A stretch of 10,880 nucleotides of DNA from Spirochaetota bacterium (GCA_009908925.1 JAAAOH010000284.1:1-10880); one strand, 5' to 3'. Positions 1 through 6,605 are shown, counted from the first letter of the stretch. Translations and numbers: made by a program. The notes: generated by a model from the letters alone, not told the origin.

Positions 1-75
1 GCGGACACCGGCCGACGTCAGCGCGATGAGGGCAAAAAGGACGAGCAGTGCGGCGATGGAGCGTGGCCTCATCAT
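1..75 (-). CDS. Partial exported protein, N-terminal signal peptide only
   Basis: Only the first 25 codons lie in the window; the rest runs off the left edge. The peptide begins MMRPRSIAALLVLFALIALT and continues SAGVR. It has a short Arg-containing n-region and a strongly hydrophobic core, as in a Sec signal peptide or membrane anchor. Two adjacent ATG codons (75-73 and 72-70) could both serve as start. An AGGTG Shine-Dalgarno-like stretch lies just upstream at about 78-82, which suits either ATG. It is divergent from the metallophosphoesterase gene, with a 92-bp spacer. No function can be read from this fragment. That it is a real gene start rests on the RBS, the hydrophobic core and the frame staying open to the edge. 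Confidence 0.6.
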   Translation of the reverse strand, partial: MMRPRSIAALLVLFALIALTSAGVR

Positions 76-167
76 TGCACCTAAAGATATATCCGGGTGA
101 GCGTATCGACTACCTCGCCGGGTGAGCACCGCTGGAAATCTATGCCTGAAATGGTCATCTTGTACCG

Positions 168-1505
168 ATGAAGACGGCGCTGTATTTCATGTCGGCAATC
201 CTCCTGGTGGCGCTTCCCGCGGGCGCCGCAGACCCCCACGACGCCGGCGCGACCGGGCCGATGGGTGGAGTCGAAGACCTGCTCCCACGGGCCGGGCCGA
301 AGTACGGGCAAACGCGCTTCATGGTTGTCTCCGATCCCCACATCATCTCTCCCGCGCTCTGGTCCGAGGGCCCGGCCTTTGAGAAGCTCCTGTCCAATAC
401 CGACGGGAAGCTCGTTCGCGAGGCGGCCGCAGTTCTGGAAGCCCTCCGACGAGCGGTGCGGCGCGAGCGACCGGATTTCCTGCTTGTCGCGGGTGACCTC
501 ACCTTCAACGGGGCGCGCGCGAGTCATGAGTTCGTGGCACGTGCGCTGGCTCGTGTCGAGGCGGCGGGAGTGCCGGTGTACGTGGTGCCGGGAAACCACG
601 ACGTGTCGAACCCGTGGGCGCGACGCTACACCGGCGCGGAGCCCCGGACCGTCGGCCACGTGGGGCCGGGGCAGTTCCGCGATATCTACGCCGAGTTCGG
701 GTATGAGGAGGCCTCCGCAACAGACACGGCAAGCCTTGGCTACCTGGTCGAGGTCGCACCGGGGCTCAGCCTTGCCATGATCGACTCCAACAGGTACGAG
801 CGCAACTTCGACAGGGGCTATCCGGAGTCCCGCGGTGCGATTTCTCGATCGCAGGCAAGGTGGTTGGAGGAAGAGCTTACAGCAGCGCGGCGGAGGGGCG
901 AGGCGGTACTTCCCGTCATGCACCACAGCCTGCTCTCCCATCGCTCGGGCGGCGGCGGGCGTCCGTTCGGTGCTTCGTGGATCGATATGTGGCCGAGGTT
1001 CGCGCGCCTGTTCTGGGAGGCGGCGGCGCCTGTCGTATTCTCCGGCCACGCTCACGAGCAGGACATTGCCGGGCTGCGCGGCGAAGATGGTGAGTGGCTC
1101 TACGACGTGGCAACGGGCTCTCTCGCCTCGTATCCGCACCCGTACCGGATGGTGACCATTACCGCAGAGCAGCGCCTCGAAGTTCGAAGCGCCACGCTCA
1201 GCGCCGTGGATTTTGCCGCTTCCGCCGATGATACCTCGCGGGGTGATGCGTTCCTCGCGCGGTCCCGCCGCCGCTACATTGCCCGGTTTGTGGCACGACT
1301 CGCGCCGCGCCTGCGTGAGCGAGACGGACTGCGCGCCGAGGCAGCGCGGGATCGCGCCCGAAGGATCGCGGTGTCCCTCCTCGACGGCAGTTACCGTGAG
1401 GATCCGCCGCCGGGAGTGAACAACATCACTGTCGACCTTGTGACGGGCCGGTGGACTGCTGCTGAATGCGCCGGCCGCGGCCTCGCCGCTTTCGCATGTC
1501 CCTGA
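168..1505 (+). CDS. Secreted calcineurin-like metallophosphoesterase
   Basis: This 445-residue protein is probably a periplasmic or secreted metal-dependent phosphohydrolase of the calcineurin-like superfamily; its substrate is unknown. Residues 1-20 look like a Sec signal peptide (MKTALYF, hydrophobic core, AGA before Ala21), with no lipobox Cys. The five metal-site blocks are present in order: DPH (D56, H58), GD plus downstream N/G (GDLTFNG from G109), GNHD (N143, H144), MHH (H252-H253) and GHAH (H294, H296). The active site therefore looks intact. The C-terminal third (about 330-445) is helical and Arg-rich, and has two cysteines near the end (C434, C444) that could form a disulphide after export. 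The ATG at 168 is preferred because an in-frame TGA lies at 147-149 and the next ATG (189) would remove the positively charged n-region. No clear Shine-Dalgarno is visible. Its 3' end overlaps the convergent DUF2784-like gene by 80 nt. Members of this superfamily include nucleotide, phospholipid and cyclic-nucleotide hydrolases, and I cannot choose among them. Confidence 0.88.
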   Translation: MKTALYFMSAILLVALPAGAADPHDAGATGPMGGVEDLLPRAGPKYGQTRFMVVSDPHIISPALWSEGPAFEKLLSNTDGKLVREAAAVLEALRRAVRRERPDFLLVAGDLTFNGARASHEFVARALARVEAAGVPVYVVPGNHDVSNPWARRYTGAEPRTVGHVGPGQFRDIYAEFGYEEASATDTASLGYLVEVAPGLSLAMIDSNRYERNFDRGYPESRGAISRSQARWLEEELTAARRRGEAVLPVMHHSLLSHRSGGGGRPFGASWIDMWPRFARLFWEAAAPVVFSGHAHEQDIAGLRGEDGEWLYDVATGSLASYPHPYRMVTITAEQRLEVRSATLSAVDFAASADDTSRGDAFLARSRRRYIARFVARLAPRLRERDGLRAEAARDRARRIAVSLLDGSYREDPPPGVNNITVDLVTGRWTAAECAGRGLAAFACP

Positions 1506-1851
1506 TATTGAGCGCGAGTGATACGGCGAGCGCGGCGAGAAATGAGAGGAGCACGACCGCATCCACCACCCCGGCATCCACCTGCAGGCCGAGGAGCCTG
1601 ATGAGGAGATACTGGATGTAGCTCCTCGGCAGGTCGGTTTCACCGAGCCTTCGAAGCACCATCCAGTGCCAGTCGGTGAACGGACAATAGCCGAAGCCGT
1701 AGAAAAAGCCGAGACCACCCCAGCTGAGCCCGGTGAGTCCCAGTGTGATGAGATTCGCCCGCCTCAGCCGCGGGACGGCCCAGCCGGCGAGGTTGAATAC
1801 GACGAGGGCGGTGTGGAACACAACGAAGGCGATGTCGAGCGCATGCAGCAT
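1426..1851 (-). CDS. DUF2784-like small integral membrane protein
   Basis: This 141-residue membrane protein has unknown function. I place it with DUF2784-type proteins because of the block YCPFTDWHW (residues 55-63), followed by LGETDLPRSYIQYLL (69-83), which I recall as the family's signature. Hydrophobic segments lie at about 5-25, 33-55 and 93-116. The tail from residue 117 is very basic (RKRRGRGRR) and then polar, and is probably cytoplasmic. The ATG at 1851 is supported by GGAGG at 1857-1861 with 5-nt spacing. It lies 26 nt downstream of the methyltransferase on the same strand and is probably co-transcribed with it. The last 26 or so codons are encoded opposite the 3' end of the metallophosphoesterase. 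This tail extends past the conserved region, so it may be a recent extension through loss of an earlier stop codon. Confidence 0.75.
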   Translation of the reverse strand: MLHALDIAFVVFHTALVVFNLAGWAVPRLRRANLITLGLTGLSWGGLGFFYGFGYCPFTDWHWMVLRRLGETDLPRSYIQYLLIRLLGLQVDAGVVDAVVLLSFLAALAVSLALNIRDMRKRRGRGRRIQQQSTGPSQGRQ

Positions 1852-1877
1852 GCCGTCCTCCGTCCCCGCCGATTACA

Positions 1878-2699
1878 TCAGGCGGCCTCTGGCTTGGTCA
1901 GCAGGTAGCTCACGTACTGCATCGCGCCGCTTGCGAAAGACGCGTAGCGCCCGGAGCCTCGGACTCCGGCGAACTCACCGAACATCTTGATAACGGGCTT
2001 TGGGATCTTTCTGCGCATGAGGTGACGGCGGCGTTCGTCGTCTATGTCGAGAGAGCGAACGACGTTCTCGGTGATGTTGTAGTACGCGTCGACACGGAAG
2101 CCGGCGGCTTTCACCTGTTCGTCGAGAGCCTCGACGTCGTCGCGCAGCCGCATGTCGGTCAGGAGGAAGGCACCGCCCGGTCTGAGTACTCTGTACGCCT
2201 CCGCGAAGAACCCTTCGATATCGTTGTAGGCGCGAGAGGACTCCACGTTCACCAGTGCGTCGAACTGCTCGTCCTCGAAGGGCAGTGACTCCGCCGCGCC
2301 CCGTACGAAGCGAAGGTTTGGTGTGCGATAATGGGAATTGCAGAACTGAATTCCCTTTTCCGAGAGATCAACTCCTACGTAGGTTTTCGGGTTGTGATAG
2401 CGGGCCAGATAGGAGGCCCCGCCGCCGCGGCCGCAACCGACCTCGAGGACGTCTTTCCCGGAGATGTCGGTATGGGAAGCGGCGAAATGATAGAGTTGTG
2501 CGCCGAAGCGCTCCGACTCATCGTGGTCGGCAAGCTCTATTGTGGTGCCGTCGCCGTCGAGCGGTGCATATCCGTAGTTCATGAAACGCAGTGCGACATC
2601 ACCTTTGTCACGGGAAAGGATCCAGTTGTGCCAGACGCGCCACATGGGCTTTTTGAGAAATCTGGGCATGTTTACGTAATTGAGAACGAGTCCGCGCAT
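1878..2699 (-). CDS. SAM-dependent methyltransferase, phthiotriol-dimycocerosate methyltransferase-like
   Basis: This 273-residue protein is a class I Rossmann-fold S-adenosylmethionine methyltransferase. Motif I is VLEVGCGRGGG (84-94), the acidic residue at the end of beta-2 is D111 (GVDLS), and the later motifs are GAAESLPF (134-141) and VLRPGG (171-176). The arrangement LYHFAA, VLEVGCGRGGGASYL, YVGVDLS, FVRGAAESLPF and NVESS closely follows the mycobacterial phthiotriol/phenolphthiotriol dimycocerosate O-methyltransferase (Rv2952 type) as I remember it, including the N-terminal WHNW/NYGYAP region. The family O-methylates a hydroxyl on a long-chain lipid. Here the substrate is unknown, and no polyketide or lipid synthase is in the window. 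The ATG at 2699 has an AAGGAGG Shine-Dalgarno about 6 nt upstream. The DUF2784-like membrane protein follows 26 nt downstream, consistent with a two-gene operon acting at or near the membrane. A sterol or ubiquinone-type methyltransferase is the main alternative. Confidence 0.85.
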   Translation of the reverse strand: MRGLVLNYVNMPRFLKKPMWRVWHNWILSRDKGDVALRFMNYGYAPLDGDGTTIELADHDESERFGAQLYHFAASHTDISGKDVLEVGCGRGGGASYLARYHNPKTYVGVDLSEKGIQFCNSHYRTPNLRFVRGAAESLPFEDEQFDALVNVESSRAYNDIEGFFAEAYRVLRPGGAFLLTDMRLRDDVEALDEQVKAAGFRVDAYYNITENVVRSLDIDDERRRHLMRRKIPKPVIKMFGEFAGVRGSGRYASFASGAMQYVSYLLTKPEAA

Positions 2700-2990
2700 G
2701 GGTGCCTCCTTGGGGCGGCACGGCCGCGGGGATGCGCCGGGCGCGTCCCCTCAGGGAATATCTCCTCACCGTATAGATGAATCGGTGCAGCGGCAAGGGC
2801 ATGGAGGAACGGGTTGCCGGGGTTGCGGCGCCCCGCGTCCGGCAGCGACTCGGTTCCGAACCCCCTGATATCGGCCCGTTTTCTTCGCTCTCCGCAGTTT
2901 TTCGGGAGTCATGTTGCGAAATCCTGTGTTATCCTCAAGTTATAAGGATGAAATCCAACAGCTGCGCGAGAACTCCAAAGGGGGATCGGA
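2700..2990. other. Divergent intergenic spacer, methyltransferase / fhs
   Basis: This 291-bp spacer separates the minus-strand methyltransferase from the plus-strand fhs gene, so it should hold promoters for both. I see no convincing gene in it. The half next to the methyltransferase is GC-rich, while the last 90 bp before fhs are more AT-rich. On the fhs side, TTGCGA (2914-2919) and TATAAG (2941-2946) resemble promoter hexamers but stand 21 nt apart, too far for a standard sigma-70 promoter. A 5-bp inverted repeat, ATCCT (2931-2935) and AGGAT (2945-2949), flanks this region. The fhs Shine-Dalgarno is AAAGGGG at 2978-2984. Confidence 0.5.
2770..2796 (-). promoter_or_regulatory. Weak candidate promoter for methyltransferase-DUF2784 pair
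   Basis: Read on the minus strand, TTGCCG (2796-2791) and TATACG (2775-2770) each match four of six sigma-70 consensus bases, with a short 15-nt spacer. The site lies about 70 bp upstream of the methyltransferase ATG. The spacing is suboptimal and the call rests on pattern alone. Confidence 0.25.
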
Positions 2991-4757
2991 ATGCAGAAAC
3001 TTGATCCGAAAAAGATGGAAGACTGGGAGATTGCCGAGGCCGCCGGTGAGCGCATGAAGAGTGTGTTTCAGCTTGCTGAAGAGCTCGGATTGCAGCAGAC
3101 CGAGCTCCTGCCCTACGGCCATTCGATCGGCAAAGTCGATTACATACCCGTGCTCGAACGCCTCGGGGACACTCCCGACGGGAAGTACATAGATATCACG
3201 GCCATCACGCCAACGCCGCTCGGCGAGGGGAAGACCACGACGACCATGGGGCTCGTCGAGGGGCTCGGGGCCCTTGGAAAGCGTGTTACCGGCGCGATTC
3301 GCCAGCCTTCCGGAGGTCCGACGTTCAACATAAAGGGCTCCGCGGCGGGCGGTGGGCTCGCTCAGTGCATTCCGTTGACGGAAATGAGCCTTGGTCTGAC
3401 CGGGGACATCGACGCGATCACCAACGCCCACAACCTGGCCATGGTTGCGGTGACCAGTCGCATGCAGCATGAGTTCAACTACTCCGACGCCACACTGGCA
3501 AAGAAGAAGCTCGAGCGCCTGAACATCGACCCGCGCAATCCTGCCATGGGATGGGTCATGGACTTTTCCGCACAGGTGCTTCGCGACATCATCATCGGGC
3601 TCGGCGGAAAAATGGACGGCTTCATGATGAGAAGCGGGTTCCAGATAACCGTCTCCTCGGAGGTCATGGCGATTCTGTCGGTGGCGTTCAACCTGAAAGA
3701 CATGCGTGAGCGAATCGCGAAGATGGTGGTGGCCTTCGACAAGTCGGGACGGCCGGTCACGGCTGCCGATCTGGAGGTGGACGGCGCGATGACCGCCATC
3801 ATGAGCAAGGCCATCAACCCGAACCTCATGCAGACGGTCGAGGGCCAGCCGGTGTTCGTACACGCGGGCCCCTTCGCAAACATCGCCATCGGGCAGTCGT
3901 CGATCATTGCCGATCGCCTTGCGCTGAAGCTCGGCGACTATCACGTGACAGAGAGCGGCTTCGGCGCCGACATCGGCTTCGAGAAGTTCCGCAACCTCAA
4001 ATGTCGCTTCAGCGGGCTCGTGCCCGACGCCGCGGTCCTCGTCTGCACGGTGCGGGCGCTGAAGATGCACGGTGGGGGCCCCAGGGTCGTTCCAGGAAAG
4101 CCCCTCGATGCGGTCTACCGCGAGAGCGCGCCCGAGCTCGTGCGAAAGGGCGTCGATAATCTGATCGCTCACATCGAAAACGTGAAGGCGAGCGGCGTTC
4201 CGCCGGTGGTGTGCATCAATCATTTCCACACCGACACAGAGGAAGAGATCGAGATCGTGCGCGAGGCGGCTCAAGCCACCGGCGCGCGGGTAGCGGTCTC
4301 ACGCCACTGGGAGCAAGGCGGCGAGGGGGCGAGGGAGCTTGCCGAGGCCGTGGTGGAGGCCTGCGAGGAGCCGGGTGACTTCAGCTACCTCTACGATGTG
4401 GACGAGCCGCTGAAGGATGTCATCGGGAGGATCGCGACCGAGGTCTACGGGGCCGACGGCGCTACCTACAGCCCCGAGGCCGAGGAGAAGATTTCAGCTG
4501 CCGATGAGGATCCGGAGTTGAAGTCACTCGGGACCTGCATGGTAAAGACGCATCTGAGCCTCTCACACGATCCTGCCCGCAAGGGGCGCCCGCGCGGATG
4601 GCAGCTGCCGGTGCGTGATCTGCTGGTGTACCGGGGATCGGGCTTTGTCGTACCGGTTGCCGGCGACATCAAGCTCATGCCGGGCACTGGCTCCGACCCG
4701 GCGTTCCGGCGTATCGATGTGGATGTGGAAACCGGGAGGGTGCGCGGCCTCACATGA
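2991..4757 (+). CDS. fhs: Formate-tetrahydrofolate ligase (10-formyl-THF synthetase)
   Basis: This 588-residue cytoplasmic enzyme makes 10-formyltetrahydrofolate from formate, THF and ATP. It feeds purine and formyl-Met synthesis and, in acetogens, the methyl branch of the Wood-Ljungdahl pathway. The nucleotide-binding block is TPTPLGEGKTT (73-83), and RQPSGGPTFNIKG (104-116) corresponds to the formyl-phosphate-binding region. The 3' half has GPFANIAIGQSSIIAD, TESGFGADIG and VRALKMHGGGP. The C-terminus (KTHLSLSHDP, WQLPVRDL, LMPGTGSDP) resembles the synthetase domain of eukaryotic C1-THF synthase. It is about 30 residues longer than the usual bacterial enzyme (near 555-560). Several normally invariant positions differ: GLTGDIDAI (135-143) replaces HLTGDIHAI, and FNIKGS replaces FGIKGG. 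The ATG at 2991 has AAAGGGG 6 nt upstream. The gene stands alone; no folD or metF lies beside it. The family assignment is secure, but full activity of this variant is inferred. Confidence 0.95.
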   Translation: MQKLDPKKMEDWEIAEAAGERMKSVFQLAEELGLQQTELLPYGHSIGKVDYIPVLERLGDTPDGKYIDITAITPTPLGEGKTTTTMGLVEGLGALGKRVTGAIRQPSGGPTFNIKGSAAGGGLAQCIPLTEMSLGLTGDIDAITNAHNLAMVAVTSRMQHEFNYSDATLAKKKLERLNIDPRNPAMGWVMDFSAQVLRDIIIGLGGKMDGFMMRSGFQITVSSEVMAILSVAFNLKDMRERIAKMVVAFDKSGRPVTAADLEVDGAMTAIMSKAINPNLMQTVEGQPVFVHAGPFANIAIGQSSIIADRLALKLGDYHVTESGFGADIGFEKFRNLKCRFSGLVPDAAVLVCTVRALKMHGGGPRVVPGKPLDAVYRESAPELVRKGVDNLIAHIENVKASGVPPVVCINHFHTDTEEEIEIVREAAQATGARVAVSRHWEQGGEGARELAEAVVEACEEPGDFSYLYDVDEPLKDVIGRIATEVYGADGATYSPEAEEKISAADEDPELKSLGTCMVKTHLSLSHDPARKGRPRGWQLPVRDLLVYRGSGFVVPVAGDIKLMPGTGSDPAFRRIDVDVETGRVRGLT

Positions 4758-4761
4758 TACT

Positions 4762-4809
4762 CGGCGGCCGCGGGCTCCGGTTCCGGACGCGCCCCGCGAG
4801 CCACCGCCG
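4762..4809. terminator. GC-rich inverted repeat between convergent fhs and smsB
   Basis: The 88-bp gap between two convergent stop codons contains an interrupted inverted repeat. CGGCGG (4762-4767) pairs with CCGCCG (4804-4809), and GGCTC (4773-4777) with GAGCC (4798-4802). A self-complementary GGCC run follows near 4828-4840. Neither strand has a T-tract after the stem, so it is not a textbook intrinsic terminator. Its position between convergent genes is what suggests a role in ending both transcripts. Confidence 0.25.
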
Positions 4810-4845
4810 CACTGCGCCGCCGCTGCGGGCCGGCCGGCCGCCGGT

Positions 4846-5778
4846 TCAGCTCAACAGCCCGTCGATGATCATCTCGGTGGCGTCTTCCTCCGAGAGACCG
4901 CGCGACATCAGCGTCTGCAGCTGCTTCGAGTCGACCGAGCCGATGGCCGCCTCGTGAGTTACGTGCGCCTGGGGGTGGTCGACCTGGACAATGGGTACGG
5001 CCCGGGCGACGGCCCGGTCCTGCACGATCTCGGTACAGTCGACATGGCCCCGGGCATGGGGGGCACGGGCCCGGAGGTCGTTGTACACCTCCCCGTAGGC
5101 ATCGTCCCGCAGCGCGATGTGTGATGTCAGCACCCCGCGCGCCTCCTCCCCGAGGAGATCGCCGGTCTCGCGGATGGTTATCCGGTCGTCGCCCCGGCCC
5201 GAGATGCGGGCGGTCATCTCCATCACCCCGCGCGCCTCCACTTTCGTTTCATAGTCGATGTCGATGACACCGACACGGCCGCGGATCAGCTCGAACTCGG
5301 TGGAGAACCGGGCGTCCTCGGCGACGTGTACGCGGGCGGTGGGCTTCACCGTTACGCCTCCGTCCCTGCCGTGGATGTGGCGCTCGAAGTAGACGTAGGT
5401 TGCACGCGCGCCCACGTTGATATCGGCATCCATGATGTGCTGAATGTCGACGGCCTTCGGGAACACGCAGTGCGCCATGAACTGGGCGGTCGCGTCCTCG
5501 CCGATGTCAATGCTGAGATTGATGCGCTGCACGCCCGACTCGCCGACCATCCCGAAGCACAGATGCACCGGCTTCTCGAGCGTGGTGCCCGCGTCGACAC
5601 GGATCTGCGCACGGATGCCGTCTTCGAGCTCCTCGGGCTCGATGTGGAGTCCGGGGACGAGGGTCGAAGCGAGTACCTGATTGGCATTGATCCCCACGAA
5701 GGCGGTTTTCCCGTCGTGGGGAAAGAACGGCATTTTGATCGCATCGAGGAGCTCGTTGAGAACTGCGTCTGAGCTCAT
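4846..5778 (-). CDS. smsB: SmsB, SufB/SufD-family subunit of minimal SUF-like Fe-S system
   Basis: This 310-residue protein is the scaffold partner of the SmsC ATPase in iron-sulphur cluster assembly. It is a short, single-type SufB/SufD-core protein (beta-helix core plus C-terminal helices) and lacks the long N-terminal region of E. coli SufB. The C-terminal half carries the SufB-like ligand residues: Cys248 in GHVDCTEIV, and His275-Glu276 in THEAAIGSVDSKQL. Then follows the tail SRGLSEEDATEMIIDG. This block is very close to the archaeal SmsB (Methanocaldococcus type) as I remember it. Its ATG overlaps the smsC stop by 4 nt (ATGA at 5778-5775), so translation is probably coupled. GGAGG at 5790-5786 is the RBS, 7 nt from the start. 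Known SMS complexes are thought to work as C2B2 heterotetramers. Databases often label such proteins SufB or SufD. No cysteine desulphurase (SufS), SufE/SufU or SufD partner is present in the window. Confidence 0.9.
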   Translation of the reverse strand: MSSDAVLNELLDAIKMPFFPHDGKTAFVGINANQVLASTLVPGLHIEPEELEDGIRAQIRVDAGTTLEKPVHLCFGMVGESGVQRINLSIDIGEDATAQFMAHCVFPKAVDIQHIMDADINVGARATYVYFERHIHGRDGGVTVKPTARVHVAEDARFSTEFELIRGRVGVIDIDYETKVEARGVMEMTARISGRGDDRITIRETGDLLGEEARGVLTSHIALRDDAYGEVYNDLRARAPHARGHVDCTEIVQDRAVARAVPIVQVDHPQAHVTHEAAIGSVDSKQLQTLMSRGLSEEDATEMIIDGLLS

Positions 5779-6518
5779 TGGAGGGCCTCCTCGCCGTTTT
5801 CGGGCGGCTCGTTCGGATGATCACAGCTCGCGCATGATCCCTCGAAGTAGGAGAAGATCTTCTGCGGCACCCCCTTCTCGAGGATGTGCCCGTCACAGAG
5901 CAGAAACCCGTGGTCGGCGTGCTTCACCACCTCGCCGGAGTGAGTGATGAGAATCACGGTGATGCCCTCGTCCTTCATTTCACGGATCACCTCGAAGATG
6001 TAGGCGAGGGCATCGATGTCGACACCTGAGTCCGGTTCATCCATCATCATGACCGAGGGTCTCATCGCGAGAATGGAGGCGAGCTCGATGCGTTTGCGCT
6101 CGCCGCCCGAGAGGCTGTCGTCCACCGCGCGGCGGCGGTAGCGCTCGGGGTCGAGGCCGACCATCTCGAGCACGCGGGTGAGCTCGGCGGCGGTTTTTTC
6201 CTTCGCGCCGGCGAGAATGAACTTATGCACGGGGAGACCCTCGAAGCGTGCGGGTTCCTGCCATGCGAGCGTTATTCCGCGCCGGGCGCGCTCATCGACG
6301 GAGAGGTCCCGGATGGACTCTCCGCGCAGGAAGATATCCCCTGTGTGCTCGCGGAAGCCCTCGAGCCCCATTATCACCGCGGCAAGGGTGGACTTGCCGG
6401 CGCCGTTCGGCCCCACGAGTGCGTGAATATGTCCCTCCCACAGGTCGAGCTCGAGATCCCGCAGGATCTCCTGCCCCCCGAGCGTGAGGGAAAGATTGCG
6501 AATCTGAAGTATGTCCAC
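5775..6518 (-). CDS. smsC: SmsC, SufC-family ABC ATPase of minimal SUF-like Fe-S system
   Basis: This 247-residue cytoplasmic ABC-type ATPase drives iron-sulphur cluster assembly with SmsB. Its motifs are complete: Walker A GPNGAGKS (36-43), Q-loop LAWQEPARFEG (84-94, Q87), signature SLSGGERKR (135-143), Walker B VMMMDEPDSG (156-165) and H-loop ITHS (H193). The Q-loop wording LAWQEPARFEG and the C-terminal CxxC (C229, C232) match archaeal SmsC rather than classical proteobacterial SufC, as I remember those sequences. The CxxC may bind metal or take part in redox chemistry; that is speculative. The start is a GTG at 6518, preceded by GGAG with 7-nt spacing; no upstream ATG gives a better RBS. 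It is the first gene of the pair, is followed by smsB with a 4-nt overlap, and is divergent from fapA across a 128-bp spacer. There is no membrane segment, so it is not a transporter subunit. Confidence 0.93.
   Translation of the reverse strand: MDILQIRNLSLTLGGQEILRDLELDLWEGHIHALVGPNGAGKSTLAAVIMGLEGFREHTGDIFLRGESIRDLSVDERARRGITLAWQEPARFEGLPVHKFILAGAKEKTAAELTRVLEMVGLDPERYRRRAVDDSLSGGERKRIELASILAMRPSVMMMDEPDSGVDIDALAYIFEVIREMKDEGITVILITHSGEVVKHADHGFLLCDGHILEKGVPQKIFSYFEGSCASCDHPNEPPENGEEALQ
5776..5790 (-). promoter_or_regulatory. smsB ribosome binding site inside an inverted repeat
   Basis: On the minus strand the sequence GGAGGCCCTCC (5790-5780) is followed by A and the smsB ATG. The GGAG of the Shine-Dalgarno can pair with CTCC across a 3-nt loop. 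The same bases encode the last residues of SmsC. Ribosomes finishing smsC would open this small hairpin, which fits the ATGA overlap and coupled translation. The pairing is short, so the effect is inferred. Confidence 0.35.
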
Positions 6519-6605
6519 GTGCGTCTCCGGAATATGCAGAAATGCGTACCGGCAGTGTAGCCGAAATCCTCCGCGCTCGCATAGGCAGCGCCGGCACCCC
6601 GAGTC

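Noticed and set aside
81..1718. Long open frame on the minus strand (545 codons) across the metallophosphoesterase
   Set aside because: Its translation is rich in Arg, Pro, Ser and Gly with no recognisable motif, and it lies antisense to a gene with all five phosphoesterase motifs. High GC content explains the absence of stops.
1426..1851. Possible frameshift at the DUF2784 gene's 3' end explaining the overlap
   Set aside because: Both genes read cleanly through the overlap in a single frame and the DUF2784 core is complete, so no frameshift is required. I kept the overlap as a finding with the caveat of sequencing error.
2331..2780. Plus-strand frame of 149 codons antisense to the methyltransferase
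   Set aside because: The conserved SAM-binding motifs are on the minus strand with a strong RBS; this frame has no motif of its own.
2608..2802. Small minus-strand frame overlapping the methyltransferase start
   Set aside because: It is out of frame with the methyltransferase, Arg-rich, lacks an RBS and overlaps the strong RBS of that gene.
2940..4274. Open frame of 444 codons on the minus strand antisense to fhs
   Set aside because: The His/Asp/Arg-rich product is typical of the reverse complement of a conserved GC-rich gene. The opposite strand encodes an unmistakable FTHFS with an RBS.
5775..6518. SmsC as an ATPase subunit of an ABC transporter
   Set aside because: The partner is a soluble SufB-family protein with an overlapping start, no permease is adjacent, and LAWQEPARFEG is specific to the SufC/SmsC group.
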